Origin: Metabacillus flavus
Lineage (GTDB): Bacteria; Bacillota; Bacilli; Bacillales; Bacillaceae
Reading direction: 5' to 3'
Length of the DNA: 64,000 nucleotides
Assembly (NCBI RefSeq): GCF_018283675.1
Contig: NZ_JAGVRK010000001.1
Coordinates: 2,542,001 to 2,606,000, forward strand
Shown here one piece after another: positions 30,054-40,768 of the stretch (its first letter is position 1; each line of letters begins with the position of its first letter). The translations under genes were made by a program, and so were the position numbers. Under the pieces are notes generated by a model. It searched no databases and had not been told where the DNA came from. It worked only from the letters and a program-made list of their open reading frames with translations.

Positions 30054-30182
30054 GTTACCCCCACCTTTCGTCAATAAGACCAGAAAAGCTTAATCCAATT
30101 TTCTTACTGATAGGATGACCCTGGCTCCCTTTAATCATGTTAAACAAAATTTGCTAAATTGTGCTATCTAATTTTTTACTGC

Positions 30183-31518
<1,336 letters not shown>

Positions 31519-31598
31519 CTATTTCTATTTTACCCGAAAACACCCTCTATTTCACGTATCCTCATAAAATAAAGAATAAATAATTAGAATATTCTCAA

Positions 31599-31985
31599 TT
31601 ATAAGAATTCGATAAGCTTTGGAGTAAAGATGAGCATTCCAATAATAAATGCTGCAATGGCAGCCACGAAGACAGAGCCTGCAGCAGCATCTTTTGCAGC
31701 TTTCGCCAGCGGGCGCATTTCCTCCGTAACTAAATCCACTGTCCGCTCAATTGCCGTATTCATAAGTTCTAATGACAGCACTGCGGCAATTGCCCCTATA
31801 ACCATATACCATTCCACTAAACTGATTTTCAGAAGAAACCCCGCAGCGATGGCCAGCACCATTAGTATACAATGGATCTGAAAATTCCTTTCATGCCGAT
31901 ACACATGCATGAGTCCTGACCAGGCAAATGCGAAGCTTTTCAACAGTCGTTTAAATTCAGATGCTTTCTGATCTTGTAAGCCCAT
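31599..31985 (-). CDS. dgkA: Undecaprenol kinase / diacylglycerol kinase
   Basis: A 128-residue DgkA-family protein with three membrane helices (about residues 35-52, 56-78, 98-122) and the signature [14 protein letters not shown]. In Gram-positives it phosphorylates undecaprenol to recycle the cell-wall lipid carrier. Its start overlaps the end of ybeY by 29 bp, so the two are translated in tandem. Confidence 0.94.
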   Translation of the reverse strand: MGLQDQKASEFKRLLKSFAFAWSGLMHVYRHERNFQIHCILMVLAIAAGFLLKISLVEWYMVIGAIAAVLSLELMNTAIERTVDLVTEEMRPLAKAAKDAAAGSVFVAAIAAFIIGMLIFTPKLIEFL

Positions 31986-32445
31986 AGGAATCTAAAATCC
32001 CCTTCTGCTTAGTAAACATTTCCTTTTCGTCTTCCTCCGTCAAATGATCATAGCCGAGCAAATGCAAAAATCCGTGAACAGCTAAAAACCCAAGTTCTCT
32101 TTTAAAACTGTGTCCATAGTCAGCAGCCTGTTCCCTGGTTCTTTCAACAGAGATGATAATATCGCCCAATACCGGAGGCATGTCCGCTCCAATAATCTCG
32201 ATCTCATCTTCTCCCTGCTCTTCCATTGCAAAGGAAATCACATCTGTCGGCTGATCCTTATCCCTGTATTCCCGGTTGATTTCCTGAATTCTGCGATTAT
32301 CCGTAAACGAGACCGATACCTCAGCCCCGTCTGTTGTCTGCTCTGCTTCTGCAGCAAATTGCAAAAGCTCCTCTACAATATTTATCTCCTCTGAAGACAG
32401 CTCCTGTGTTTCATCAGAAAAATCAATAATAAGTCTTTTACTCAT
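31957..32445 (-). CDS. ybeY: Endoribonuclease YbeY
   Basis: A 162-residue metal-dependent RNase for 16S rRNA 3' maturation and ribosome quality control. The zinc motif [11 protein letters not shown] is present, with DVISFAMEE. It overlaps pgpH by 4 bp (ATGA) and dgkA by 29 bp. Confidence 0.96.
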   Translation of the reverse strand: MSKRLIIDFSDETQELSSEEINIVEELLQFAAEAEQTTDGAEVSVSFTDNRRIQEINREYRDKDQPTDVISFAMEEQGEDEIEIIGADMPPVLGDIIISVERTREQAADYGHSFKRELGFLAVHGFLHLLGYDHLTEEDEKEMFTKQKGILDSYGLTRSESI

Positions 32446-34625
32446 GCCTGCTTCACCTTCTGTTTCGTTACTTCCGGATACTCAATGCGGGAGTGAAAAA
32501 TTCCTTTTAGGGATTCACAAAAAGACTTCGCCACAATATCCAGTTCTTTTAATGTTAAATCACATTCATTAAGCTGTCCATCCTGGAGACGGTCAGCAAT
32601 GATTCCTCTAACCAGCTTTTGGATACGCTCAGGTGTTGGGCTGGACATGGAGCGTACTGCTGCCTCAACACTATCGGCAATCGATATTACAGCGATTTCT
32701 TTGGTCTGCGGCTTAGGTCCCGGATAACGGAACTCTTCCTCCAGAATTTCATCCCCGCGTTCCTTCGCTTTGTAGTAAAAATATTTCAAAAGGCTCGTTC
32801 CATGATGCTGTTCGGCGATATCGACAAACTCTTTCGGCATCTTATGCTTCCTCAGCATATCCGCACCATCTGCAGCATGGGCAATGATCACATTTTTACT
32901 CAGCTGAGGTGAAAGCTTGTCATGGGGATTATCCATCTTCATTTGATTCTCAATAAAGTATTGGGGACGTTTTGTTTTCCCTATGTCGTGATAATATGCT
33001 CCCACCCTCGCAAGCAAGCCGTTTGCTCCGATCGCTTCACAAGCAGACTCAGACAGGTTGGCTACCATTACGCTATGATGGTACGTACCCGGTGTTTCTG
33101 TGAGAATTTTTCTGAGGAGCGGGTGATTAGGGTTTGAAAGCTCAATAAGCCGCATAGTCGAAAGCAACCCGAAGCCTGTTTCAAAAAACGGCTGAAATCC
33201 CATCGCCAGTACAGATGCTGCAATACCTGAAACCGCCGACATAATGAAATAGCTTCCAATTTCGAAATTCGAATAGTTTCCATTTTGTATCATAGTAAGC
33301 GCTGTAATCATCAAAATATTGACCAGCGCCACAAACAAGCCGGCCTGCAAAATTCTTGAACGTAAATTATGCTTATTAAGGAACAGCACACCTGCCAGGC
33401 ATCCGGCCAGGTAATAGATCCCCATATTAAAATTAAATGTTCCTGTAATTCCTTCGTTAAAGATTATGCTTCCGCAAACTGAGAGAATGATGCTCGAAAG
33501 AATTGCCTGCCTCTCGCTGATAAGCAATTTAACCAGCATTGGCCCCATTGCAGCCGGAACAATAAGTCCTATGTACGTAATATCAAGCTGCTGGAATAGA
33601 CTTATCGCCTTCATAAACGTTAGCGATATAAAAAATACGAGAAAGAAAAGAAGCAGGGAAAGATTCTTTTTTTCTGCTGTTTTCCGCTGGTTTTCAAAAT
33701 AATAAATCAAGATTGAAACTGTGAGAAGAACAAAAATCAATAAGCCCAAAAACGGTTTAAAGGATTGCTTATTATTAATAAGACCTGCTATATCCAGCTT
33801 ATGATAAATTTCAGGGGTAATCGTCTGCCCGTCTGAAACAATAATCTGACCTTGTTTAATGACACTTTCCTTCACTTTGTCTGCAGCCTGCTGACGCTTT
33901 TCCTTTGTAGCGGCATCGTCATAAATATAATTCGGAATGACTGCATATTGGCCGATTTCGATGGAGGATTGAAGCATTTCAGATGTTAGCGGAGTATATT
34001 GGAGCTCCTTCTCTACCTGCTGTTTCTTTTCCTCAAGTTTATCTGTCGAAATTTCCTCGCGCATCACTTTATTAACAGTGGTCACAACCGATTCTTTAGC
34101 CACCGTCAGTTCCTCTGTCGAAGCTCCGATAAGAGGCAGAAGTGTATTTTTTGAAATTTTTTGCTTAAGCCCGTCTGCCAGCTTTTTTTCAAGAAGAGCA
34201 TACTTTTCTTCTGGAGAAAGCGGTTTCAATTGTTTCTCCTTTGCCGTTTCATCAGTTTGGGCTGCATCGCTTTTCACTTCGTTTAACGCCTCTTTATTCA
34301 CTTCTATAGCAGAATTGTATATAAAATTAACAAGCTGGACCCTGCTGTCCGAATACTCTTCAACAAGCCTGTACTGATCCTCTGTCTGCTGATACGCCTC
34401 GTTCTTTTTTCTCTCCGTTTCCTCTCTGTCTACTACATTGATCGGGGAGTATAGTGTTTGTTTTGATATATCGAGCAGTTTGATATCGAGGTTTTGAGGT
34501 TTGACGTTCCCGTAAAGGGTGGCGAATAAAATAATTCCAAAAAGCACATACAGAATATAGTGAAGGAATCGGTTTTGATTAATGAGGTCAATTTGTTTTT
34601 TTAAGCCTGTCCGTTTTTTCTTCAT
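32442..34625 (-). CDS. pgpH: Cyclic-di-AMP phosphodiesterase PgpH (7TMR-HD)
   Basis: A 727-residue protein: an N-terminal helix (about 25-45), a large extracellular 7TMR-HDED region to about 275, seven helices (about 290-480), then a cytoplasmic HD domain with [11 protein letters not shown] and [14 protein letters not shown]. The family degrades c-di-AMP. Start ATG 34625 has GGGAGGTG six bases upstream; the longer reading lacks a site. It is coupled to ybeY by a 4-bp overlap. Confidence 0.95.
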   Translation of the reverse strand: MKKKRTGLKKQIDLINQNRFLHYILYVLFGIILFATLYGNVKPQNLDIKLLDISKQTLYSPINVVDREETERKKNEAYQQTEDQYRLVEEYSDSRVQLVNFIYNSAIEVNKEALNEVKSDAAQTDETAKEKQLKPLSPEEKYALLEKKLADGLKQKISKNTLLPLIGASTEELTVAKESVVTTVNKVMREEISTDKLEEKKQQVEKELQYTPLTSEMLQSSIEIGQYAVIPNYIYDDAATKEKRQQAADKVKESVIKQGQIIVSDGQTITPEIYHKLDIAGLINNKQSFKPFLGLLIFVLLTVSILIYYFENQRKTAEKKNLSLLLFFLVFFISLTFMKAISLFQQLDITYIGLIVPAAMGPMLVKLLISERQAILSSIILSVCGSIIFNEGITGTFNFNMGIYYLAGCLAGVLFLNKHNLRSRILQAGLFVALVNILMITALTMIQNGNYSNFEIGSYFIMSAVSGIAASVLAMGFQPFFETGFGLLSTMRLIELSNPNHPLLRKILTETPGTYHHSVMVANLSESACEAIGANGLLARVGAYYHDIGKTKRPQYFIENQMKMDNPHDKLSPQLSKNVIIAHAADGADMLRKHKMPKEFVDIAEQHHGTSLLKYFYYKAKERGDEILEEEFRYPGPKPQTKEIAVISIADSVEAAVRSMSSPTPERIQKLVRGIIADRLQDGQLNECDLTLKELDIVAKSFCESLKGIFHSRIEYPEVTKQKVKQA

Positions 34626-34707
34626 GTAAAGCACCTCCCGCTGCAGTGAAGTAAGCTCAAATGGGTGATGATACATAGACAGATGACCCGGTGCGGGTCA
34701 TCTGCCA

Positions 34708-35670
34708 TCAGTTCTCATTTTTTTGATAGGCTTCAATGATTTTTCCAACAAGAGGATGTCTGACAACATCTGCCTGCTCCAATTCAACAAAGGAGATTCC
34801 CGGCACATTTTGAAGCATGCTGCGGGTAATGGCAAGACCGGATTTAACTCCTTTTGGCAGATCAACTTGTGTGATATCGCCTGTAACCACCATTTTTGAG
34901 CCGAATCCCAATCTGGTTAAGAACATTTTCATTTGAGCATGAGTGGTATTCTGCGATTCATCTAAAATAACAAATGCGTCATCCAGCGTCCTGCCCCTCA
35001 TGTAGGCTAGAGGAGCAACTTCAATGGTTCCGCGTTCCATTAGACGCTCTGTGTGCTCTATGCCAAGGACATCATGCAGAGCGTCATAGAGAGGCCTTAA
35101 ATAGGGATCTACTTTTTCTTTTAGGTCCCCGGGTAAAAATCCGAGGCTCTCTCCTGCTTCAACAGCGGGCCTTGTCAGCACGATTCTTTTAACTGACCCG
35201 CTTTTTAGTGCATTGACCGCCATAACGACAGCCAAATAGGTTTTTCCTGTGCCCGCCGGACCGATCCCGAACACAAGGTCTGATTGCCTTATGGCAGATA
35301 TATAATGCCTCTGACCCAATGTTTTAATGCGAATGGGTTTTCCTTTTGCATTTTTCGTAATTTCTTCGTTAAATAAAGACTGGAATTCATCGAGTTTTTG
35401 TTTCTTCGCCATGCTTACCGCATAGATTACGTCCCTTTCGGATATGACAATCCCTTTGCGGATAACGCCTAGCAAAGCCTGCAATATATCATCAGTCAGC
35501 TGGACATTAATGGAGTCTCCAGAAACATATACTGCTTCACCGCGGGTCACGATGGTGACATGAAGCTCTTCTTCGAGCCTTTTGAGGTGAATATCCTGAT
35601 TACCGAAGAGCATCATAGCTTCATTCGGATTTCCTAACTTCTGATTCATTGACACTAAGTCTTCTGGCAT
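34708..35670 (-). CDS. phoH: PhoH family ATPase (PhoL)
   Basis: A 320-residue protein with an N-terminal KH-like part and a P-loop GPAGTGKTYLAV at about residues 137-148, Walker B VILDESQN and a conserved ARTRP-like LTRPAVEAGE. Members are ATPases linked to RNA metabolism, consistent with ybeY close by. It starts only 3 bp after the yqfD stop. Confidence 0.94.
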   Translation of the reverse strand: MPEDLVSMNQKLGNPNEAMMLFGNQDIHLKRLEEELHVTIVTRGEAVYVSGDSINVQLTDDILQALLGVIRKGIVISERDVIYAVSMAKKQKLDEFQSLFNEEITKNAKGKPIRIKTLGQRHYISAIRQSDLVFGIGPAGTGKTYLAVVMAVNALKSGSVKRIVLTRPAVEAGESLGFLPGDLKEKVDPYLRPLYDALHDVLGIEHTERLMERGTIEVAPLAYMRGRTLDDAFVILDESQNTTHAQMKMFLTRLGFGSKMVVTGDITQVDLPKGVKSGLAITRSMLQNVPGISFVELEQADVVRHPLVGKIIEAYQKNEN

Positions 35671-35673
35671 TCT

Positions 35674-36849
35674 TTAGTCTCCCTGAACTATTGGTGTGGT
35701 TTTCACGATATCTTCAATTACCTGGTAAAGTATTTTCAATTTTACTTTACCATTCTCATTCCTTTGGTGCAAAACTTTTTCGCCCGAGATCCGGCCGTTT
35801 TCTCCAATTTTTTGCATTAAGTCCTCTTTACCCATTTCCACTCCGGCTTTAACGGCTTCCTTTACTGTGTAACTCCTGGTTACTACTTCCTTTTCCCTCT
35901 TTATTTCTTTTATATACGCAAACGGGGTCTTCCACCCCAAAAATTGCAAATCTCTTTTGTCCTGTTCCTTAACAAAAACGGACGGATCTTCTTGTCTGTA
36001 ACCCCAAATCTGCAGATTCCATCCGTTAATTGAGACAAATTGTTTTTCTGTTAAATTACCGTTGAAAACGCTGAAATCCGTCTTAAGAGGTACTTCGACT
36101 TCTGTTTCATACCATGTTTCGCCAAAAATCTTTGCCTTTGCCGGGATAGCTTTTTCGCCCACCATCCCCGAAACAAGAAGCTGGCCCTGCTGCACATGAT
36201 CATGAACCATAGCCAGCGGCTTCCCCTGCTCTACATAGATCCTTGTTATAACTGCTTTTTTCTTTGCGACGATATTGCGGGGGCTTGCGTATTCCTCCTG
36301 ATCCGGCATATTTTTTTCTACCACTTTCAAATGATAGGATGTCCCTTTTAATTCCACCCCGACCCAGGTTAAAGCCGGAATACGATTAGTTAAGATTTTC
36401 TGAATGTCATCTGAATCATAGGTCAAGAACTGAACAGCTCCTGCTTTTACTCCCATCCGGTCCAATTCCTTTACTATTAAATGCTCGGTTTCCGGCTTAG
36501 CTCCATGGACTTCAATTGACCAGATCATATTGGACAGCAAGAACAGCACGCCCAAAAACAAAAGCATTCCCAGGACAAATCCGCTGTTCTTGTATGATCT
36601 TTTCACAACAAAGGGGAAGCCGTTTTTCTTTGAAAAGCTGCATTTGCAATCCTGCTTTCTCCTTACAGCCCGGAAAGCATGTACATCTTTCAGCGGAATA
36701 AAAAAGGAAATCGATTGATCCCCTTCACGCTTCACTCTCCAGACCGATATACCGCTGCGGAGACATTCATTTATCATCCGCTCAAGGCCGGTACCCTCTG
36801 CTTTAATTTGAACATAGCCAATCCAAAAGTTTGTCCAGCTGTTTTTCAC
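35674..36849 (-). CDS. yqfD: Sporulation protein YqfD
   Basis: A 391-residue protein. A basic N-terminal cytoplasmic part of about 80 residues is followed by one membrane helix (about 86-106), then a long outside domain with POTRA-like features. YqfD is SigE-dependent in B. subtilis. Start GTG 36849 is chosen for GGAG seven bases upstream; an ATG at 36873 would add eight residues. It follows yqfC by about 30 bp. Confidence 0.88.
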   Translation of the reverse strand: MKNSWTNFWIGYVQIKAEGTGLERMINECLRSGISVWRVKREGDQSISFFIPLKDVHAFRAVRRKQDCKCSFSKKNGFPFVVKRSYKNSGFVLGMLLFLGVLFLLSNMIWSIEVHGAKPETEHLIVKELDRMGVKAGAVQFLTYDSDDIQKILTNRIPALTWVGVELKGTSYHLKVVEKNMPDQEEYASPRNIVAKKKAVITRIYVEQGKPLAMVHDHVQQGQLLVSGMVGEKAIPAKAKIFGETWYETEVEVPLKTDFSVFNGNLTEKQFVSINGWNLQIWGYRQEDPSVFVKEQDKRDLQFLGWKTPFAYIKEIKREKEVVTRSYTVKEAVKAGVEMGKEDLMQKIGENGRISGEKVLHQRNENGKVKLKILYQVIEDIVKTTPIVQGD

Positions 36850-36878
36850 ACCGTTTCTCCTCCATTCCCCCATTGCGG

Positions 36879-37163
36879 TTACTGTTCAAGGTAATGAACC
36901 TGCTCTATTTTTCCTTCAAGCATAATTTCCTCCGGCAATATCGTTCGGATCACAAAGCTCTTTCCTTTTATTAAAAGCTGTCCCTGTTTAAGGAGAAGCC
37001 TAATTTCCTGATCGGAGAACTTCAGGAGCCCCCGGTGGTTTTCAATATATATATGAATCTGGCCCACCATCGTAATTCTCGGCAAATCCATCATGACATC
37101 AGGCGGGAGTTCAATGGTTTTCGTTATCCATTCTGCAATACGGCTGTTCCATTTTTTAGCCAT
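36879..37163 (-). CDS. yqfC: Sporulation protein YqfC
   Basis: A 94-residue YabP/YqfC-family protein: ELPPDVMMDLPRITMVGQ and IYIENHRGLLKFSDQEIRL, a small beta-rich domain. The family is made in the mother cell during sporulation. GGGGGG lies before ATG 37163. It starts the long minus-strand gene run that ends with recO. Its upstream side is the accessory island, unlike B. subtilis where yqfB follows directly. Confidence 0.9.
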   Translation of the reverse strand: MAKKWNSRIAEWITKTIELPPDVMMDLPRITMVGQIHIYIENHRGLLKFSDQEIRLLLKQGQLLIKGKSFVIRTILPEEIMLEGKIEQVHYLEQ

Positions 37164-37187
37164 AAAAAAGAACCCCCCTTTATCTCA

Positions 37188-37214
37188 TATGTATGAAATT
37201 ATTTATAAATATAT
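37188..37214 (-). promoter_or_regulatory. Probable SigE promoter of yqfC
   Basis: On the minus strand ATATT is followed after 12 bases by CATACATA, a good match to the SigE -10 (CATACANT). It lies 25 bp before the yqfC start. Confidence 0.5.
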
Positions 37215-37272
37215 GTATAAACCCTTGATATGATTGTCCCTGTGAGATTATATTCGGGAGGAAAAACAACTA

Positions 37273-37543
37273 TGCCAGTAGCAGCTATGATAAAAAACGT
37301 TGGAGTATAGCAGTTACAATACGTGGAATCGAAACATTTCATTTTTTTGTACCTTAGGGTTATTGAATAATGTACAAACTGATAATCGAATGACAAAGCT
37401 TATAGCAACAAGAGAAACAAAGCATTGAATATGGTTTTAAAAAAGTAAAACAGAACAAAAAGTCATTAATAAGCCGAGAATTTGATAGGAGTCTCTCTGA
37501 AATCAAGGAAAAGTACACTTTAGAGTACAAAAAGGCTAATTGA
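37273..37543 (+). other. Possible decayed ORF in the island
   Basis: Two adjoining frames read like one broken protein. The first, from about 37303, gives YSSYNTWNRNISFFCTLGLL and NNVQTDNRMTKLIATRE. The second, from about 37413, gives QEKQSIEYGFKKVKQNKKSL and ISREFDRSLSEIKEKYTLEY, ending at a stop at 37541. They join by one frameshift near 37410. An isolated ribosome site (GGGAGG) and 12-codon ORF (MPVAAMIKNVGV) overlap the start. I do not recognise the family. From 37544 to 37851 I see only AT-rich sequence. Confidence 0.3.
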
Positions 37544-37851
37544 AAGAAAAATTCAGATTGGATTCAAGTAAAACCACCATTTATAAAAAGTAAAACATCC
37601 ATTCGGATGAAACCCCGCCTTTTTTATAAAACTGGGATTTTATGAAGACCATCAAATCTTTTCACCTCCCCGCTATTTTAATACTAAGGTGAATTTAAAA
37701 AGACAATAGTTCTTGCAAGAAGATAAGACATGATTCTAGAGCGTGGCTTATCCTATTGAGGATATCCAGTTCTGAGGCAATTTGAACTTAAGTACATTCA
37801 CCCAACATAGTGCATAGCATATTTTTATAACCTGGGAAAGGATTGAGAAAA

Positions 37852-38688
37852 ATGCACTATGCTCCTTATATGTATCCATACCAGTATCCATATCAATACC
37901 CATATTATGTGAATGGGCCAATGAATTATTATGGAAGACAATCTGTTTACTGGACGTATCCTAATGAGATCATGCATGCAAACAGCTTTGATTCTTTTCG
38001 CTCTTCTGGCGGAGCCGGAAATATTTTATTAACAGATTACGGACCAAATCCATTTACCATAAATATCAATGAAGCAACGAAGCAAAACAATACTTATCGT
38101 ACTGCTTTATGGACAGGAACACATTTACAAGTGACTTTAATGAGTATTAATCCTGGTGAAGATATCGGTCTGGAAATTCATCCTGATGTTGATCAATTCT
38201 TGCGGATTGAACAAGGCCAGGGGATCGTACAAATGGGTAAAAGTAAAAATGACTTAAACTTTAAACGAAATGTTTATGATGATGATGCGATATTTATACC
38301 TGCGGGAACATGGCATAATGTAACAAATACAGGTAATGTTCCGCTGAAACTTTACTCAATCTATGCTCCTCCTAACCATCCATTTGGCACTGTTCATGTC
38401 ACCAAAGCAGATGCAGAGGCTGCGGAAGAAGGAAGCGGTCATAACACTGGAATTACAGGTGTTTTTGGCAGGACTCCAGATGAATGGGTACAGTACACGG
38501 AATTTTTGGTAAATGAAGGGTTAGAGGACGTTAAAAGAGGAATAAATGCTACACACATTCTTCAAGAATTTATTCTAATGGGCGTTCTTGTAGGGAAAGG
38601 GTATTTTCCCAAAAAAGCATATGAAACAGTAGAAGAATGGGAACGAACAGGAGAATCAAAACTTCTTCAGCAAAGCAAAAATATGTAG
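37852..38688 (+). CDS. Cupin-domain protein with Tyr/Pro-rich N-terminus
   Basis: A 278-residue protein. Residues 1-30 are Tyr/Pro/Gln-rich with YPYQYPYQYPYY, typical of spore-coat or surface proteins. A cupin fold follows (about 95-190): GLEIHPDVDQFLRIEQGQG (motif 1, His and Glu ligands) and FIPAGTWHNVTNTG (motif 2). The C-terminal 70 residues are helical. Start ATG 37852 has AAGGA nine bases upstream; a TTG three codons earlier is too close. It is AT-richer than its neighbours and opposite to them in strand. Spore-coat role is inferred. Confidence 0.82.
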   Translation: MHYAPYMYPYQYPYQYPYYVNGPMNYYGRQSVYWTYPNEIMHANSFDSFRSSGGAGNILLTDYGPNPFTININEATKQNNTYRTALWTGTHLQVTLMSINPGEDIGLEIHPDVDQFLRIEQGQGIVQMGKSKNDLNFKRNVYDDDAIFIPAGTWHNVTNTGNVPLKLYSIYAPPNHPFGTVHVTKADAEAAEEGSGHNTGITGVFGRTPDEWVQYTEFLVNEGLEDVKRGINATHILQEFILMGVLVGKGYFPKKAYETVEEWERTGESKLLQQSKNM

Positions 38689-38792
38689 AATTAGAGTAAA
38701 AGCATATAGTTAAGAGAAAAAAATCCTTTTGATAAAAGATTCACTTAACCTTTGCTAACTTTAGAATCTAATAGTTAACATTACTAAGGAGT

Positions 38793-39030
38793 ATGATTCC
38801 ATACGCTGAGGAAGAAAGGACTAAGATTAAGACTCGTCAAGCTGAAGGCATAGCCGTCAGCAAAAGCAAAAGGCAAACACCTAGGAAGTAACACAACTAT
38901 TACATCTGAATTTGAGCATGTTTATAAGCAATGGAAAGCTGGAGAAATCACTGCAGTTGAAGCAATGAAGAAATCAAATATGACAAAGGCTGCACTCTAT
39001 CGTAGAGTTAAGGAATATGAAGCAAGCTAA
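38793..39030 (+). pseudogene. Serine recombinase (resolvase/invertase) remnant
   Basis: Only the C-terminal part remains. Frame one reads AEEERTKIKTRQAEGIAVSK, the end of the catalytic domain. After a one-base shift near 38865-38875 it reads KGKHLGSNTTITSEFEHVYK and then the HTH (ITAVEAMKKSNMTKAALYRR VKEYEAS) to the stop at 39028. The N-terminal catalytic serine region is absent. ATG 38793 has AAGGAGT by chance or as a relic. It marks past transposon or phage-type recombination here. Confidence 0.75.
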
Positions 39031-39075
39031 GGGCTTCTCAAGCGGTCTCGATTCTTTTGCAATTAAAATGGAAAA

Positions 39076-39100
39076 GGTGAGGTTTACACTAAACCTCACC
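39076..39100 (-). terminator. Perfect 11-bp hairpin, possible terminator of nfeD-floA-yqfB
   Basis: GGTGAGGTTTA and TAAACCTCACC with a 3-base loop; on the minus strand it is followed by TTTTCCATTTTAATT. It lies about 240 bp after the yqfB stop. Confidence 0.5.
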
Positions 39101-39137
39101 TAGACCACTTTCATTCAATTGTAATCATGCCATCCCC

Positions 39138-39230
39138 CTATATTTCCACATTTTCATGGGGGCTATCTACAGACCATGCCTTCAATTGGTTCACCCATAC
39201 ATCATTACAATCGAAGCAACACTCAAACGG
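39138..39230 (-). other. Possible small-protein remnant in the island
   Basis: An open frame of about 30 codons without a start reads PFECCFDCNDVWVNQLKAWS and then VDSPHENVEI before a stop. The CxxC spacing and normal amino-acid mix suggest the tail of a real gene. No family recognised. From 39231 to 39340 only AT-rich sequence with an inverted pair TCTCATACAT/ATGTATGAGA is seen. Confidence 0.25.
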
Positions 39231-39340
39231 TTATCCTTTGCTCTTATGACTTTCCCTTCATCTCATACATAACGTAACCCCCTATAAAAAAATTCAAATG
39301 TATGAGAGAAGCGGGGGTCTGATTGATAAATCTTGCGGTC

Positions 39341-39751
39341 TTATTTTCTCTGTCTTGTATAATGAGGATTTACAGAACGCGGCTTTCCAGTGATTTCTGC
39401 CCAGATGATTCCCTGGACGGCAGGGCTTTGAACAGCTGATTTTTTCCGATGCTTTGCTGCCCTGCTAAGCTTTACCACACTCAGTTCGTTCTCAGAACCC
39501 CGGTGATCCGGCTTCTTATCCGTTTTATGCTCTCTTTGAACCCTCTCATAAACCGTTTGCACAGTCTCCTGAAGCTGCTTTTCCGGTTCCTGGTAAGCGA
39601 CCGGCCGGGAATTTTGCTTTTTCTGTTGTTCAGGGTTTTTTTCTCCACTCTTGAACACTCTGGAAAAGAAGGCACCAATCAGCCATAAAAGAACGGCTGA
39701 TACAATCGGGTTTTCTGCAATCGCACGAATTAGCGATTCAATGGCATCCAT
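39341..39751 (-). CDS. yqfB: YqfB-like membrane-anchored protein
   Basis: A 136-residue protein with one N-terminal helix (about residues 14-30) followed by a basic, polar, low-complexity tail rich in Lys, Gln and Glu. No enzyme motif. It is third behind nfeD and floA, 17 bp after floA, as yqfB is in B. subtilis, where the unit is SigW-controlled. Only the N-terminal anchor is likely conserved. Confidence 0.7.
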   Translation of the reverse strand: MDAIESLIRAIAENPIVSAVLLWLIGAFFSRVFKSGEKNPEQQKKQNSRPVAYQEPEKQLQETVQTVYERVQREHKTDKKPDHRGSENELSVVKLSRAAKHRKKSAVQSPAVQGIIWAEITGKPRSVNPHYTRQRK

Positions 39752-39768
39752 TAAATCCCCCTCCTATT

Positions 39769-40755
39769 CTACTTAGAATCATCCTCCGGCCCATTCATCT
39801 TTCCGATTGAACCTCTCATATCGGTATCGGCAGACAGGTTTTGAATGTTTAAGTAATCCATTACCCCCATATTGCCGCTTTTGAGAGCATCTGCCATTGC
39901 AAGAGGAACAGCAGCTTCTGCTTCTACCACCTTGGCGCGCATTTCTTCCACCTTCGCTCTCATTTCCTGTTCAGATGCAACAGCCATTGCTCTGCGCTCC
40001 TCAGCTTTAGCCTGTGCAATTTTCTTGTCTGCTTCAGCCTGGTCAGTTTGAAGAATGGCTCCGATGTTTTTACCTATATCCACATCTGCAATATCGATCG
40101 AGAGAATTTCAAACGCTGTACCGGAATCCAGCCCTTTATTTAATACGGTCTGTGAGATCATATCCGGGTTTTCAAGGACTTTCTTATGGTTATTTGAGCT
40201 TCCGATTGTACTGACAATCCCTTCTCCTACCCTGGCAATTATGGTTTCTTCACCAGCTCCGCCTACTAAACGCTCAATATTCGCTCTGACTGTGATCCTT
40301 GCTTTCGCCTTCATCTCAATTCCATCCATCGCAACCCCTGCAATAAAAGGAGTCTCGATGACTTTAGGGTTTACGCTCATTTGTACAGCTTCTAAAACGT
40401 CCCGCCCGGCAAGATCAATGGCCGCGCATCTTTCAAACGTCAATTCAATATTCGCCCTTTCAGCAGCGATCAGCGCGTTAACAACACGGTCGACATTACC
40501 TCCCGCAAGGTAATGACTTTCCAGCTGATTAGTGGTTACACCGATGCCGGCTTTATGTGCTTTAATCAGCGGGTTAATCACCCTGCTCGGCGTTACTCGG
40601 CGCAGTCTCATCCCGATTAATGTAAAAATACTTACTCCGACCCCTGCAGCAAGTGCAGAAATCCAGAGCATGACTGGTACAAACGTAAAAAATATTCCTA
40701 ATAAAATAACAGCTGCAGCAACTAATCCTATGGTTAATAATGTAGATGGATCCAT
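39769..40755 (-). CDS. floA: Flotillin-like protein FloA
   Basis: A 328-residue flotillin. An N-terminal membrane hairpin (about residues 7-48) is followed by the SPFH domain and a coiled coil rich in Ala and Glu ([20 protein letters not shown]). FloA scaffolds functional membrane microdomains. ATG 40755 is six bases after AGGAGG; the ATG two codons before touches the site. It follows nfeD by 13 bp. Confidence 0.95.
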   Translation of the reverse strand: MDPSTLLTIGLVAAAVILLGIFFTFVPVMLWISALAAGVGVSIFTLIGMRLRRVTPSRVINPLIKAHKAGIGVTTNQLESHYLAGGNVDRVVNALIAAERANIELTFERCAAIDLAGRDVLEAVQMSVNPKVIETPFIAGVAMDGIEMKAKARITVRANIERLVGGAGEETIIARVGEGIVSTIGSSNNHKKVLENPDMISQTVLNKGLDSGTAFEILSIDIADVDIGKNIGAILQTDQAEADKKIAQAKAEERRAMAVASEQEMRAKVEEMRAKVVEAEAAVPLAMADALKSGNMGVMDYLNIQNLSADTDMRGSIGKMNGPEDDSK

Positions 40756-40768
40756 ATTCATCCTCCTG

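Noticed and set aside
37272-37310. A 12-codon ORF (MPVAAMIKNVGV) with a good ribosome site
   Set aside because: Too short to support, and it overlaps another decayed frame; noted only within the island.
37199-37396. A 65-codon minus-strand ORF upstream of yqfC
   Set aside because: It covers the likely yqfC promoter, lacks a ribosome site and is very AT-rich.
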